64,000 nt of DNA, taken from positions 23,094,742 to 23,158,741 of the forward strand of contig NC_045141.1 in the NCBI RefSeq assembly GCF_008831285.2, in the 5' to 3' direction. Position 1 is the first letter of the stretch, and every line of letters begins with the position of its first letter. Under the pieces are notes generated by a model. It saw only the letters and a program-made list of their open reading frames with translations. It was not told the origin of the DNA and did not search any database. This DNA comes from Nymphaea colorata (Eukaryota > Streptophyta > Magnoliopsida > Nymphaeales > Nymphaeaceae). The translations under genes and the position numbers were made by a program. Positions 1 through 11,682 of the stretch are shown piece after piece.

Positions 1-1467
1 TACAAGTCAAAATGCAAAATGCATTGAAGCTTTAGACAACTGAAGATATTTAAATGACCATATTTACCGTCAAATCAAAAGGATATTGAAACTAAACAAT
101 GCAAACAGAATGGAATTTAACAAATAAGTGTTTCGAGTGTAAATTTAGAGGCATGAAAGAATAAATGTGCACGATCCATGAATACCATATTATATTAAAA
201 ATAAGTACAGGAATTAAACTTTTTGAGGAAGAGTATGGTTGCGTTGAGCTTGGGCCCTGATAACATATATAACATGAAGTTATATTTATTTTTTTATTCA
301 TTTTTATTTGCAAATACCCTATTTCTATATTAAACATGAATATTTATTTTCTTCATTAAAATTGGATCGAGTCAAGCTAGATTTGGGTTTGGATCTTGAT
401 GATCAGGCCTGGGGTTCGGCCATGGCATAGGCTTGTAGGCTTGTTAGAGCCTGATCCAAGCCGATGCCAACACTACTTGACACTTTGTTAATGTGATATA
501 AGAGTCGTTCAAAAAATAGAACGACCCGATCTGCTGATTTTGCTAGACTCTAGAGCTAACTCGTCTTCCTAGAATGGTGAATGAAATCTTCATCCATCAT
601 GGCATTCAAACGACATAAATTCTTAATCTTTTCCGTTTGTAAATATATTGATGTTGAGTTGAGAAGATAGTTGGCTTGTGTAAACATGTATTGTGCAACT
701 TTTTACTTATTGGATCAAATGAGAAGTTGCAAGGTAATCAAATCTATAACTAATCATCATTTGTGAATTCTCGAGGTTTTGAAACCTAAGTTAAACCATC
801 TAGTGTTTGTATTCTATGGTGATGCTTCTCTTCTTTATTCCTTTATTATCATATGGCTAAAGCCTACATATTATATTTCTTTTAAGAGAACTACCATTCG
901 TTCTTTTGTTCTCTGCATATCATAAGGGTGACATGCAAAGACAACACATACTTGAGTGTTTTGAATATCCATAGAGCTTTCAACATGTCATTTTCAGTTA
1001 TGATAGATATGGAAAAAATTGAGTGGCTAAACTTGCTTCTAGTGTTTTGACATTTCTCCTTTATTTGATTCTTGGCATGCATGGAAATTCTTACATTGTT
1101 GACTTGATAAGTTGATTGGCTTTTTATTCATTTTCAAGTTAAGAACATGGGTGCTATCTATAGTCTATTTATCATCAATAAATCTAGTTGACTATTATTT
1201 TATAAGGTAGCTATCTGTTTCTCTTTCTTATTTTCTAAAAAACTATCTTTCATGATTTGGATAGTTGAGGTTTGTAGGAAATCAACAGTACTTGTTATGT
1301 TTTTGTATAAAGAAGCATTTGATTTGCAAACTGTAGTTTTTATTTTTTAACTCTTTCATAATCATTGATCTACTCAACGTCCAAGATTATGGATCAACAG
1401 GACTCATGGTTACAAATGATGGCTTGTGAATAACAAGTCTCTACAGGTAAGTTTAATGTCTTTTTAT
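1..1467. other. Intergenic AT-rich DNA, no gene seen
   Basis: No open frame here resembles a known protein on either strand. The stretch is AT-rich, with a somewhat more GC-rich patch around 360-480. It could be decayed transposon or intron sequence belonging to the terpene synthase remnant at 2454, but no further exons of that family were recognised in it. Confidence 0.5.
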
Positions 1468-2451
1468 TAAACATGCATGTTTTTCATCATAGAAGGCCAC
1501 CATGAGCCTTGGTTACACAATGCAGCGAACAAGCTTAAATATTTGAAGTTTCTATAATCTTGGCAATGATAAACCTGAGAAACTAAATCTGATTTTAAAT
1601 TTTTGTGGAAAGATTTTCTTTTTCCTTTATCATTAATTTTAATTGATCTTGTCGAGATTCTTTTTTTTAATCTCTCTAGAACGGTTGTCTTTCAACCTTA
1701 TCGTTAGCATCCTCTCTCAAACTGAATGATGAATTTAAAATTCTAGGTTTGTTGCACAACTTTATAAAAGGTGATCATGCCATCTCTTTGGCAGTGATAC
1801 GGCGAGCCCAAATTTGCTTCATGAAGTTTTTTGTAAAGGTAGATCAGGTTTTGGCAGTGATTCAGAAAACTCAAGTATGATTCCTCAAGATTTTCTTTAC
1901 ATGATCGAATGTTCGCTTTGGTGAAGAAGGTAACGATGTATTTGGTCGTCTACAGACCACCTATAGGTTTCATTCTTCTTCGTTAAGCATCATGCTCTGA
2001 TTCCAAGTTAAAAAATAAAGAAGCAAAACAAATAAAAACCAGCAATGAAAAGATTCTTTTCATTAAATGTGCATGATTTTTCACCATGGAAGGCCAGCAT
2101 GAGCCTTGGTTATACAATGCATAGAATGAGCTTAAATAGTTGGAGTTCTTATAATTTTGGCAACGATAAACATAGAAAACTAAATCTTATTTTTGTGAAA
2201 AAAATTTTCTTTTTCCTTTATTATTAATTTTGATTGATCTTGTTGGGAATTCTTTCCTTAAATTTTTCTAAAACGATTATCTTTCACCTTTATCGTTAAC
2301 ACTATAATTTTGGCAATGGTAAACATGGGAAACTAAATCTGATTTTTGTGGAAAGATTTTCTTTTTCTTTTATCATTAATTTTGATTGATCTTGTGGGGA
2401 TTCTTTCCTTAAATATCTCTAAAACGGTTGTCTTTCAACCTTATTGTTAAC
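1468..2451 (+). repeat. Three diverged direct repeat copies
   Basis: Related segments occur at about 1468-1710, 2063-2301 and 2302-2451. The first two share blocks such as CATGAGCCTTGGTTA and ACAATGCA. All three share TTTTGGCAA-type starts, AAACTAAATCT, a TTTTCTTTTTC tract, TTGATTGATCTTGT and an end resembling CTTTCAACCTTATCGTTAAC. The third copy runs straight into the splice acceptor of the terpene synthase remnant at 2453, so the repeats are probably amplified intron sequence of that gene. Copies are clearly diverged, so the amplification is not recent. Confidence 0.7.
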
Positions 2452-2453
2452 AG

Positions 2454-2720
2454 AACGAGACAAATGTAGCAGAGGAGCAAGCACGACAACACGTAAGGGA
2501 CTTGTTAAGAGATGCATGGAGGAAGCTCGACAAGGAGCTGCTCTCGGCTCAGCAGCAGTAGCAACAGACCGCCTTCTCTCGTTCTTTCATGAAGGTGACT
2601 CTCAACATTGCGAGGGTCTCCCAATGCATGTACGACTATGAAGATGGCGTTGGTGTCTTGCAGCATGAGTCCATGGAGTGTGTCAACTCTCTCATTGTTG
2701 AGCCCATTCAGACTACCTAA
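2454..2720 (+). pseudogene. Terpene synthase last exon, broken by a stop codon
   Basis: After a TTAACAG acceptor, an 89-codon frame runs to TAA at 2718-2720. It reads EEQARQHVRDLLRDAWRKL near its start, then SRSFMKVTLNIARVSQCMY, then YEDGVGVLQHES, and ends SLIVEPIQTT. This is the C-terminal exon of plant terpene synthases, which convert prenyl diphosphates to mono- or sesquiterpenes; the last exon carries the end of the alpha-domain, not the DDxxD motif. An in-frame TAG at 2559-2561, inside a Gln run, interrupts it, probably from CAG to TAG. No upstream exons with DDxxD or NSE/DTE motifs were recognised in the 2.4 kb available to the left, so the gene looks truncated; more of it could lie outside the window. 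Family call is firm, product class is unknown. Confidence 0.82.
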
Positions 2721-2835
2721 GCAAACTATCAATCGTTGTGTTCCACTTTCAACCATGTTCGTGCACATTAACCGAATCATATTTATAATGTTATGTATCA
2801 TCATATAATAAAATGAATATATTAATACATTAAAT

Positions 2836-2841
<6 letters not shown>

Positions 2842-2868
<27 letters not shown>
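2842..2868 (+). repeat. (CT)n microsatellite
   Basis: A pure CT dinucleotide run, just downstream of the terpene synthase remnant. Confidence 0.95.
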
Positions 2869-2872
<4 letters not shown>

Positions 2873-5410
2873 GTATGCACCTAGTCATAATTTGTTTGCC
2901 TACGTGCTTCTAATCTCACCTTTCCTGTCATTAGAACTATTTGGATTTAGATGAATGGTGTTCTTGTTTGATAACATGGAACCAAAAACTAATTTGATCT
3001 TGTACAAATAGGTCTAGTAGGTCAAAGGTAAAAAATACTAACAAACCATATATATACATAACTATATATACATAACGACCAATTATTATTTTAACTCAAA
3101 CTTTATTAATCTTTATGTTTTACACTATGAGAATCAACACAAAAGTGAATTTTATAAGCTTAAAATGATGTTATTGACTTAAGAACTTATTTCTACATCA
3201 CAATGCCACTTTAATTTTTATTATTTTAATGACTGAGATTTATGTCTACATTTTGTACGAAAATGGTATAGAATGTTAAATATTGTAGAACATTGTTTTT
3301 AATCATCTTTTGCAAGAGACCTCCCAAAAGCACTAACTTCCATAATTCATGTCCAAAGCAAACAAAAAGTGCCTCTCCAGGACAACCTGACCTGACAGGT
3401 ACAAAAAGCAAAAGGAGAGACGACTCCTTGTAGGCATGCTTGTTAACATATTGTGAAAAACTTGTTAAATTTTTACTCAAATGTCATGTGGTTTATCTTT
3501 ATAATGATTTTTTTTAGAATAAGAAGATTTAAAAAATAGCTTGAGAATAAAGAGCGGCATTTTGTAATTTAAAAAAAATGAAAATTTTAATTTGTTATGA
3601 ACAATCAAAGGATACCCTTTTTTAGTCAAAATATAGATTTTTATTATTTTTGACAATGATAATACATTCAAAAGCACCTTCTTTCACCTTGCTAGATTTG
3701 AGGGCAAAGTAGAGATAAAAAACAATTTATAAAGCAGCCAATAAAGCTAGAGGGCCCACACTTCATCGAGGAAAGTATTCGAAATTAATAATTTATTTCT
3801 GCATACAAAATCTGCAAGCAGAGCAAATTCCATGATTGTCCTGGGTTTGCCAATACTCATCAGGTCAGTCGCTCATAACAGTGTCAGACTGAAAAAAAAA
3901 AATTATAAATTAGGTTTACGTTTTTTTCTATCATTTTACAATACTTCAAATTAATTTTTAAATAAGAAAATTTGAAAATAAACCTATGCGCCTCGATACA
4001 AAGTGGACATAACAACAGTATGTAACTAAATCATATACAAAGTGGACAGTCATTGTTCCGAGTAGTACTAGTACTAACCGAAACATTGCAATCACACCAT
4101 TCACTTTGAAGATTGTGACCTCAGCCACTGGGAAACTAAAGCCTCTCTCTCTCTCCCCATATATATATATATATATATATAATCCGCAAACCCTTTAATG
4201 ATGGGATGAATACCACCGTCAAATTTTTCATCCTAAGGCAATTTTGATTTCTAAAGGATTAATATACAACATTGATAGGGTAAAAAAGAGAACTTTTACA
4301 AGGGTAATTTTTCAAGGAAGAATACCAGATGCATTTTGGAGACAAAACGTTTAGAAGACCCGAAGATTCTCCAAATAAAGAAAAAAAAGGTTCCAAGAAT
4401 TTCCTTCTTTCAGTATTTGATGCGTGCCTGCAGCGTAGAGATCATTTTCCCAACAAAGTAGGCCTTCAAAAGCTTTTATTGATCATCAACAACCCCATGG
4501 ACGATGGGGAGTGAAGTGGTTTCACAAGTCCTGAAAAATGTCAATCCATGTGGCAAAAATATATTTTGCCTCATGGGAGGATGGGAGAGGACCTAGTAGA
4601 CAATCCGAAAGAGATGGTATGGAATTGCTGCATTTTATGGTCAGGCTTAAAATTGAGACATAAAAGATATCTTGGCGATTTGGTTGAAGAGAGTAGTGAC
4701 CAGACGTGGAAACAGAAAGACAGCAGTGGCAGTTTTGAAGTGCCATGGTGTAAGATGGTCAGGTAGGTGAGAGTGCTGGCTAGGGGGTGGAACTGTTCCT
4801 TGACAAGTCTTTTCGCAGCAAGAATGGAGTCTGATTAGGCAGTTGAGCAGATTTGTTGTATCGAGTGAGAAAAGCTGGAAGGTGGCAGATTGGTGTTGAT
4901 CTGGAGACATTGACGGCAGATATCATCTTTGTTAGCTGTTGGAATGGGCCAGAAGAGCGTCTTAATGGCTTGTATAAAAGGGCTTTGTTTTACAGGTTAG
5001 GGCTACTGGATTGAAGTAGCCAGTTGGCTGAGAAAACGCCTAAAATTAAAAAAAAATGCAAAAACACGAAAAAAAATGTTTTTTCTCGTGTTCTTTTTTA
5101 AGTTTCAAACGGCTGACTTATTTATCCCGTTTTATACACTCTTTTTTTTGGAAAAAAAAATGTTTTTTAAGACTATGTCAGGACTCCAGACTTCATCATC
5201 GTCCTTGCCAGAAGTTGTGCCAAAAAATGTTCTAAATACATGCCCACACGAAAGCAACCATGAGCTTTAGGTGAGACGCAAATGATCATACATTTACTCA
5301 TATAAACTTCTTGGTAATACAAAAGGCTAAAAGCTTATGAGAAATCTACTCACGGTGCATTCTTTTCGCATAACACAAAACGCTTTAGTAAATTCTGCCT
5401 CCTCGGGCCC
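2869..5410. other. Intergenic DNA, ending in the 3' flank of the CHR10 gene
   Basis: No convincing gene. A short (AT)n run lies at about 4159-4181. Several homopolymer and AT tracts occur. Open frames at 4329-4514 and 4522-4910 show no recognisable domain. The right-hand part, up to 5410, must contain the 3' UTR and polyadenylation site of the minus-strand CHR10 gene. Confidence 0.5.
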
Positions 5411-8400
5411 TCATGCAAACCGACGAAAGTAGTACCTGCAAGACAGAAAAACAATCGTTATTATAATAAGAATAGATTCCCATTCCCGCTAACATAATAG
5501 CACCACACGGTGTTAATTTATTTTAAATGGTTGGTTCTTGCGTTTAAATTCTTTAATTTTATGAAGAACTTATTTATAAGTTAAAAGTAAATATTTTCCT
5601 TCTCCTTCACAAGGATTTTTCACTTTTCCGCATGCATTTCAGATTTTCACCATGCCAACATCAATTTACCAATATCTCAAGCGTCCCTCTACCACCACTT
5701 TTCACCATTAACAGTTATAAGCAACATCCCAAGCATAATAGCACCAGACTAGTAACCACTCGACCATCACAGAATCACTACAAACATCCAATACCACCAA
5801 TAAGTAGAAATCCAAATGCACAATGGCTGTGCAATAATATTGGAAATTTTCCCAGATTCATTCCGGCTTATCAGCATGTGCATATCCAAGATAAACCATC
5901 CTTTTGACACGCTTTAATCATGCTTAGCAGCTTAAGTAGCAAACACAGCCAGCATAATGGGTTTATAAAATTCGGGCAATATTTTGAAGCTATTTTACTT
6001 GATCACTTCTTCTTTCAGAGTTAATCATGTCATTCCATTTGAGAGAATTTTTATTCGCCAGTTTTAGCCATGAAATAATTTGGAATGCTTATGGTAAATT
6101 TTTATTGGCTACTTTAACCACGAATAAATTCTGGAATGCTTAAGTAAAAGGTACCATCTTCTGACAGCTATATTTAGAGATGTATCTCCATAACCCATAT
6201 GGCAAGGTACAGAGATGGCATGCAAAACCTAGATATATAAGCATAAAAAAAACAATAAACTAAAAACACATTCCAAAATATTTACCTACTTGGCAAAATA
6301 CGCCTCCACCATAAGAAATGAAGTAACAAAGATAAAAATGAACTATTCATGAAGCACTGTTTTTCTCATGCCTTGGACAGCTTAAAAAGTAGAAGAAACA
6401 AAAATTTGTCAGACAAGGAACTCACACAAAAATTTTTACACCATAAGCTGATGCATATTTTCTTAGGAGTCGCTCAACAGTATACCATTCCGTACGTTCT
6501 GATCCATCCTGATATCCGATGCGAGGCATATGTATTGATGCTTTCACAACATACAAAGAAACCAGCTAGTTAGGCTCAATTACTTAAGTGTGTAGAATAT
6601 TCAAGAATCAAGATGCAACCAATGTAAGCCTGGACAGTTCCGGGGAGAAAAAAAAACGGCCATTCAGATTTGGTCATAGATGGCCAAAAATGAAATGCCC
6701 CGCTCATGTAAGAAAGCACCTGAAAGACGGGCAGCTGAGAAACAAGCTTTTCTGATGCACTTTTCCAAATCAGGCATAGATATGTTGCTGCGCGGCACTT
6801 TACGCCGGGGGTTATATGACTGTACAACAGCAAGAGCAACCCACTGTGGACCGTCACCAACCGCTTCATCTTTCTCTTCCTCATTAGTTCCTGAAATGTG
6901 AGAAAGTTTCATGAACAGACATGATTATCCTGTTACTCCAAAAGCACAAAGACACCATGCGTAACAGTGAACTAATTATACACAAATCAGCAGTTGATTG
7001 TTTCTTTTAGTTACCACAATACTTAGAAATATAGCCATGGCTAACCAACAATATGCAGAGATCATATAGACGATCTAATAAGTGCAACAGCTCATGGACT
7101 GCTAGATGAAAGTTATGTCAAGATAGAAGCAAAGCAACACGCTCAAAAGATTCTGAAGCAGACAACAGTAAAGACAAATCACCATTGATTCTGACAAAAT
7201 GAAGATCACCCAAATGAAGGTCTGAACATTCAGAAGCTTTCTTGTATGAATCAGGGACAATAGAAGAGAGATTTAACAGTGCATCAAACATTCCACCTCT
7301 GCCCCATATGCCAGAGTTATCAACACAACTGCCAGAATCAATGTATTCCAGATTATGAGCAGAACTATCATAATTCTGACAATAAAAAAAATAGTCGGAA
7401 ACATAATAAAGAATGATAAAACATTATAAGGGAAAACTTAAAACATTCAATAAAATCAGTTTTCTGCGAGCAGAAGCACCACAGGATTTTGGAAGTCATC
7501 ATAACACACGCTCTATACTCTTTCACGAAGATGTCCAGGTGATGCTGCAGAAAATGCAACGTCCTGGAGATAGCTCTCAATGGATAGGAAGGGACAGGAG
7601 CAGCAAGGACTTCGGAAGACAAATTGAGAAGCTTCAATCAATATTAATTACTACAACACTCATTACCTGCACGGTACCAGTACGACACTGGTACCGGTAC
7701 GGGTATGTGGGTGGGTACACTAGAAGTGCGGCATTGACCGTATCGGGTGCGGTCAACGCACCCAAGGTCATATTCGACCGTTTTCAGACTCGGTCAAAGT
7801 TGACCGAGTTTAAAGTTGTCCATTTTCATTTTAACGCTTTTTAATATTTTCACGTTTTAAACCATTTTAACGTTAAATATATCAAAACCCTAAAACCATT
7901 TTTGTTTCATTTCGTTCATTTCTTCCTCTCTCACGAACGGCGTTCCTCTCTCACCGACGACCATGCACAGCGACGGGCGAAGGCAGGGGCAGAGACCGGC
8001 GGCTGCAGGCAACAAGCGGCGATGGCAAGCGGCGACCAATGACGGCAGACGATCTCTGGCGACGGCGGGCAGCGAACAGCGACGGTATTTGCTTTTTTTC
8101 ATCGTTTTCTCATTTTCTGTCGATGTGCTGAGCCTTCCATCGTCTCCGGTGCCGGCAGACGGCGCTTTTCACCGGCGGAGCCTTCCATCGTCTCCAGTGC
8201 CAGCAAACGGCGCTGAATCCTTTTTCTATTTGTCGCCTGCATACGGTTCCTTCTTTTTTGTTCATTTCCTTTCTTTTTTGTTCATTTCCTTCAGCTGGTT
8301 CCCTTTTTTTTGTTCCTTTTTTTTTCCTGTTCCGTGTTTTTTTTTTGTTCCTTTTTTTTGTTCCATGTTCCCTCTTTTGTTTGTTCTGTTACTTATGTAA

Positions 8401-11400
8401 AAGTGTATGTTATTTTGTTTGTGCTTCTGCTGTGATTGCCATTGTCATAAGTTAATTGTTATAAACTTGCGGATGTTGTAGACACCTTCCCTTTGATGAA
8501 ACTGACTGCTATGTAGTTCATGGATTGTTTTTCACTCCAAACTGAAAATTTTTACTGATTGTAATAAGCACATTAAGCGAATTTCTGCAGCCACTTGACC
8601 GTACTTCTTACTTTTGTTCAGCTTCTGTATCTAGTTCCTTGTTCGCCCCTTAGTCTCTCGTCAATTCCTTCCTACATCTTATTATTCAGGTGGTACTTTA
8701 TGTGACTGAGAAAAATGAGAATCAAGACTGATAAATTTTGGATTATGAATTATGAATAATTTTTGTTTGTATATATGTATATGTGCATGTGTGTGTACGG
8801 CCGTACCCCCGCACCCAAAGTTTTTTAAAAATGGTCTGTACTTATACCCGCACCCGCACCCGTACCCGTACCCGTACCTATGTGACATAGATCATAAAAA
8901 ATGTATCTTGTAATCATGCTGCACACAATACCTAAGTAAAATTTTCCTTAAAATTCAACTTAATATATTTAAGCATAATTCTCTCGCTCCATATTTCATT
9001 TTATGGTGTAAAAACTATTACAACAACTTTTGCTCCCCGTTTAAGACTTAACAAGAAACATGACAGGCACCCTTCATCCATGCCCATCTTTAGACTGTTA
9101 CTTTTAACTTGTAGAAAACCAAACATTATCCCCATAAATCCTGGAAAAAAAGATCCCAAGAACAAGCCTGCTGATGGAAACTACACTTTAGACTTTAGAG
9201 CAATGGAACATGCAAATAAATTAAGACATGATAGTCTTATTCCTACCTCCCTACCGTTTTAGGATAGATAATCAAGGTGATTAAACTTGCAGCAGCTAAA
9301 TTCAGATGTATTTGCACAGAAAATATGATAGCGGAGTGCACCTAAAAATGACAGTTGGCTCAGATGGACATCTCTTTGCTGGCTTTGTGCAATCTCCGAA
9401 GACAAATTCAACAGATCCAGAATCTGATAAAGCATTCTCACCGATGCTTTGAGGAGGTTCCTCCACAGCTAAAGACTGATAACCAAGGGCTTCCCATTTT
9501 CTTAATCTTTTCTCTTCCATCTTCTTCTGCTTATCTGCTTCAAGCTCGGAAACCTTTTCTGCCAATAACTGTTTCCTCAAGTTTGTGTCAGAAGAGCTTT
9601 GTGAAGGCATGTCAGCATCTTTAAATTTCTCAAGCCATGAAACATATGAGGCCTCATCAAATCCAGGATCTACACTTGCAGATGCATAATTTCTTTCAAG
9701 ACGTAACTTACCTTCATCTAGCACATTCATTGGTCCAATTTCATACCCCTGGTCAACTTTTTTGCCTGAGTCATCGAAGCGTGCTTGTAAGACAGTCTCA
9801 GCCAAGGAATCCACTTCACTCATATTTCCGTCATTGAAACTCTCTTCAAGTATGTCCACTGGATCAAACTTGTCTAACCCAAAAACTATACTGGATTTGA
9901 GGTCCGCATTTTCAACATTTGCCTCTGTGTCACCATTATTGGTGACATACTCTCCACCAATTACATTCTGGCTGAGTTGCAATTTACTTGCTGCACTTCT
10001 CATAATTACCTGATTGAGGTTTCACTGTTATGATCCCCCCACGTTCACCATAAAAGATAAAAAAATAAAATCTAGCACACCTTTGTTCCCTGTATAATGC
10101 CGTAACATTAATTACTCACCTCCTCAACGGTGCCAGAAGTTACTAAGTTAATCGACAGAACATGTTTGATCTGGCCAATGCGGTGAGCACGCTGCAAAGC
10201 CTGTTTATCCACTTGTGGGTTCCAATCCTGCTCATAGAATATAACCTGCACAAAAATTGCCATCACTCATCAGTGTAAGGATAGACTTTTTATTATATAA
10301 CTTTGAATCCAAAAAATAAATAAATAAATAAAAAGAGAAAACTTCAGGTTTAGTAAGTGAAGAACACATTAAAGGGATAATCAACTCATCAAGAGACACA
10401 CAAACAAGTATACAATTTGGACACAGCAGCCTTATACTCTTACAGACATTAACAGTGGATCATATATATACAAGCAACTCACAGTATCAGCGGCAACCAG
10501 ATTTAGCCCAACACCTCCCGCTCTTGTGGAAATCATAAATACAAATGCATCATCTTGCCCAAGATGTGAATCAGAAGACCTGTCCGATGGTTGTTCACTG
10601 AACCTTCTTATTGCAGCAAACCTCTCTTCTGCACGAACAGATCCATCCAGGCGTTCATAGGTGTACCTCCTCAGCTCCAAAAAATCCTATACATATTAAG
10701 CCAACAAAATGTGGATTACACAGAAGTGCTAAATACATTGGAAAGCAGCTACCAGACTGCAGAAATTGCCTCCATGGCACAGAAAAGAAATTTGACCTGA
10801 AGAATGTCAAGTGTTTGAGTCATCTGCGCAAACAGTAGAACGTGATGGTTTCCAGCAGAGAGCTTCTGAAGTATTTTGTCTAGAACAATAAGTTTGCCAC
10901 TAGCCTGCTTAAACAAAACAAACAGGAGCCATATAATTAAGAACAAAAATATGAGTAAGATTACTCGTGAGTATAATAGAACAAGCACAAACAACAAAGA
11001 TTAGAAAATTATTTAACAGCAGGAGTCTTACCAGCACCAAATGCTCACCTTCAGAAAATGGTTCCGGTTCAATTCCACTGAAGAGATATGGATGGCTGCA
11101 AGCTTTTCGAAGCTGAATAACCTAATAAAACAAGCAAATGACAATCCAATTGGTCGGAACTTCTTTTCAAGAACCAACAGAAGACAAACAATATTTTAAG
11201 GCATACTTCTTTGATCACACATTGGTGTGTCATTTTACAGAAAGACAGAATAGCATGTTTGTAAATCAGGCCACAAACAATCACAAAAGAAACAGGCACA
11301 TTGCCTTCAGAAGGGCAAATCAGTAATTTTAAAACCCAGCCCAAAACTAGCTTTCCCACACTTCAGGAGAACGGAATTATATTGATGGGGAACTTCACAC

Positions 11401-11619
11401 AAAGAAGACTCTACAGCCATACATAATACATGGAACTTAGTCCCTTATTTGCGGACAAAAACACAAGAGCAAGATGAAGGAGTTAACTAGAAAATCTAGA
11501 TGTTGGAACCAGCCAAGATCTAGTTCCATCTCAGCTGAAGGTTCAGCTGAAACATAAAACCAGTACGATAAATCCACAAAAACATTTAAAAAATAAAAAA
11601 AATACATAGAGACCTATGC

Positions 11620-11682
<63 letters not shown>

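Noticed and set aside
7963..8400. 145-aa plus-strand frame
   Set aside because: GC-rich then T-rich low complexity within a putative inserted element in an intron; Phe runs, no domain.
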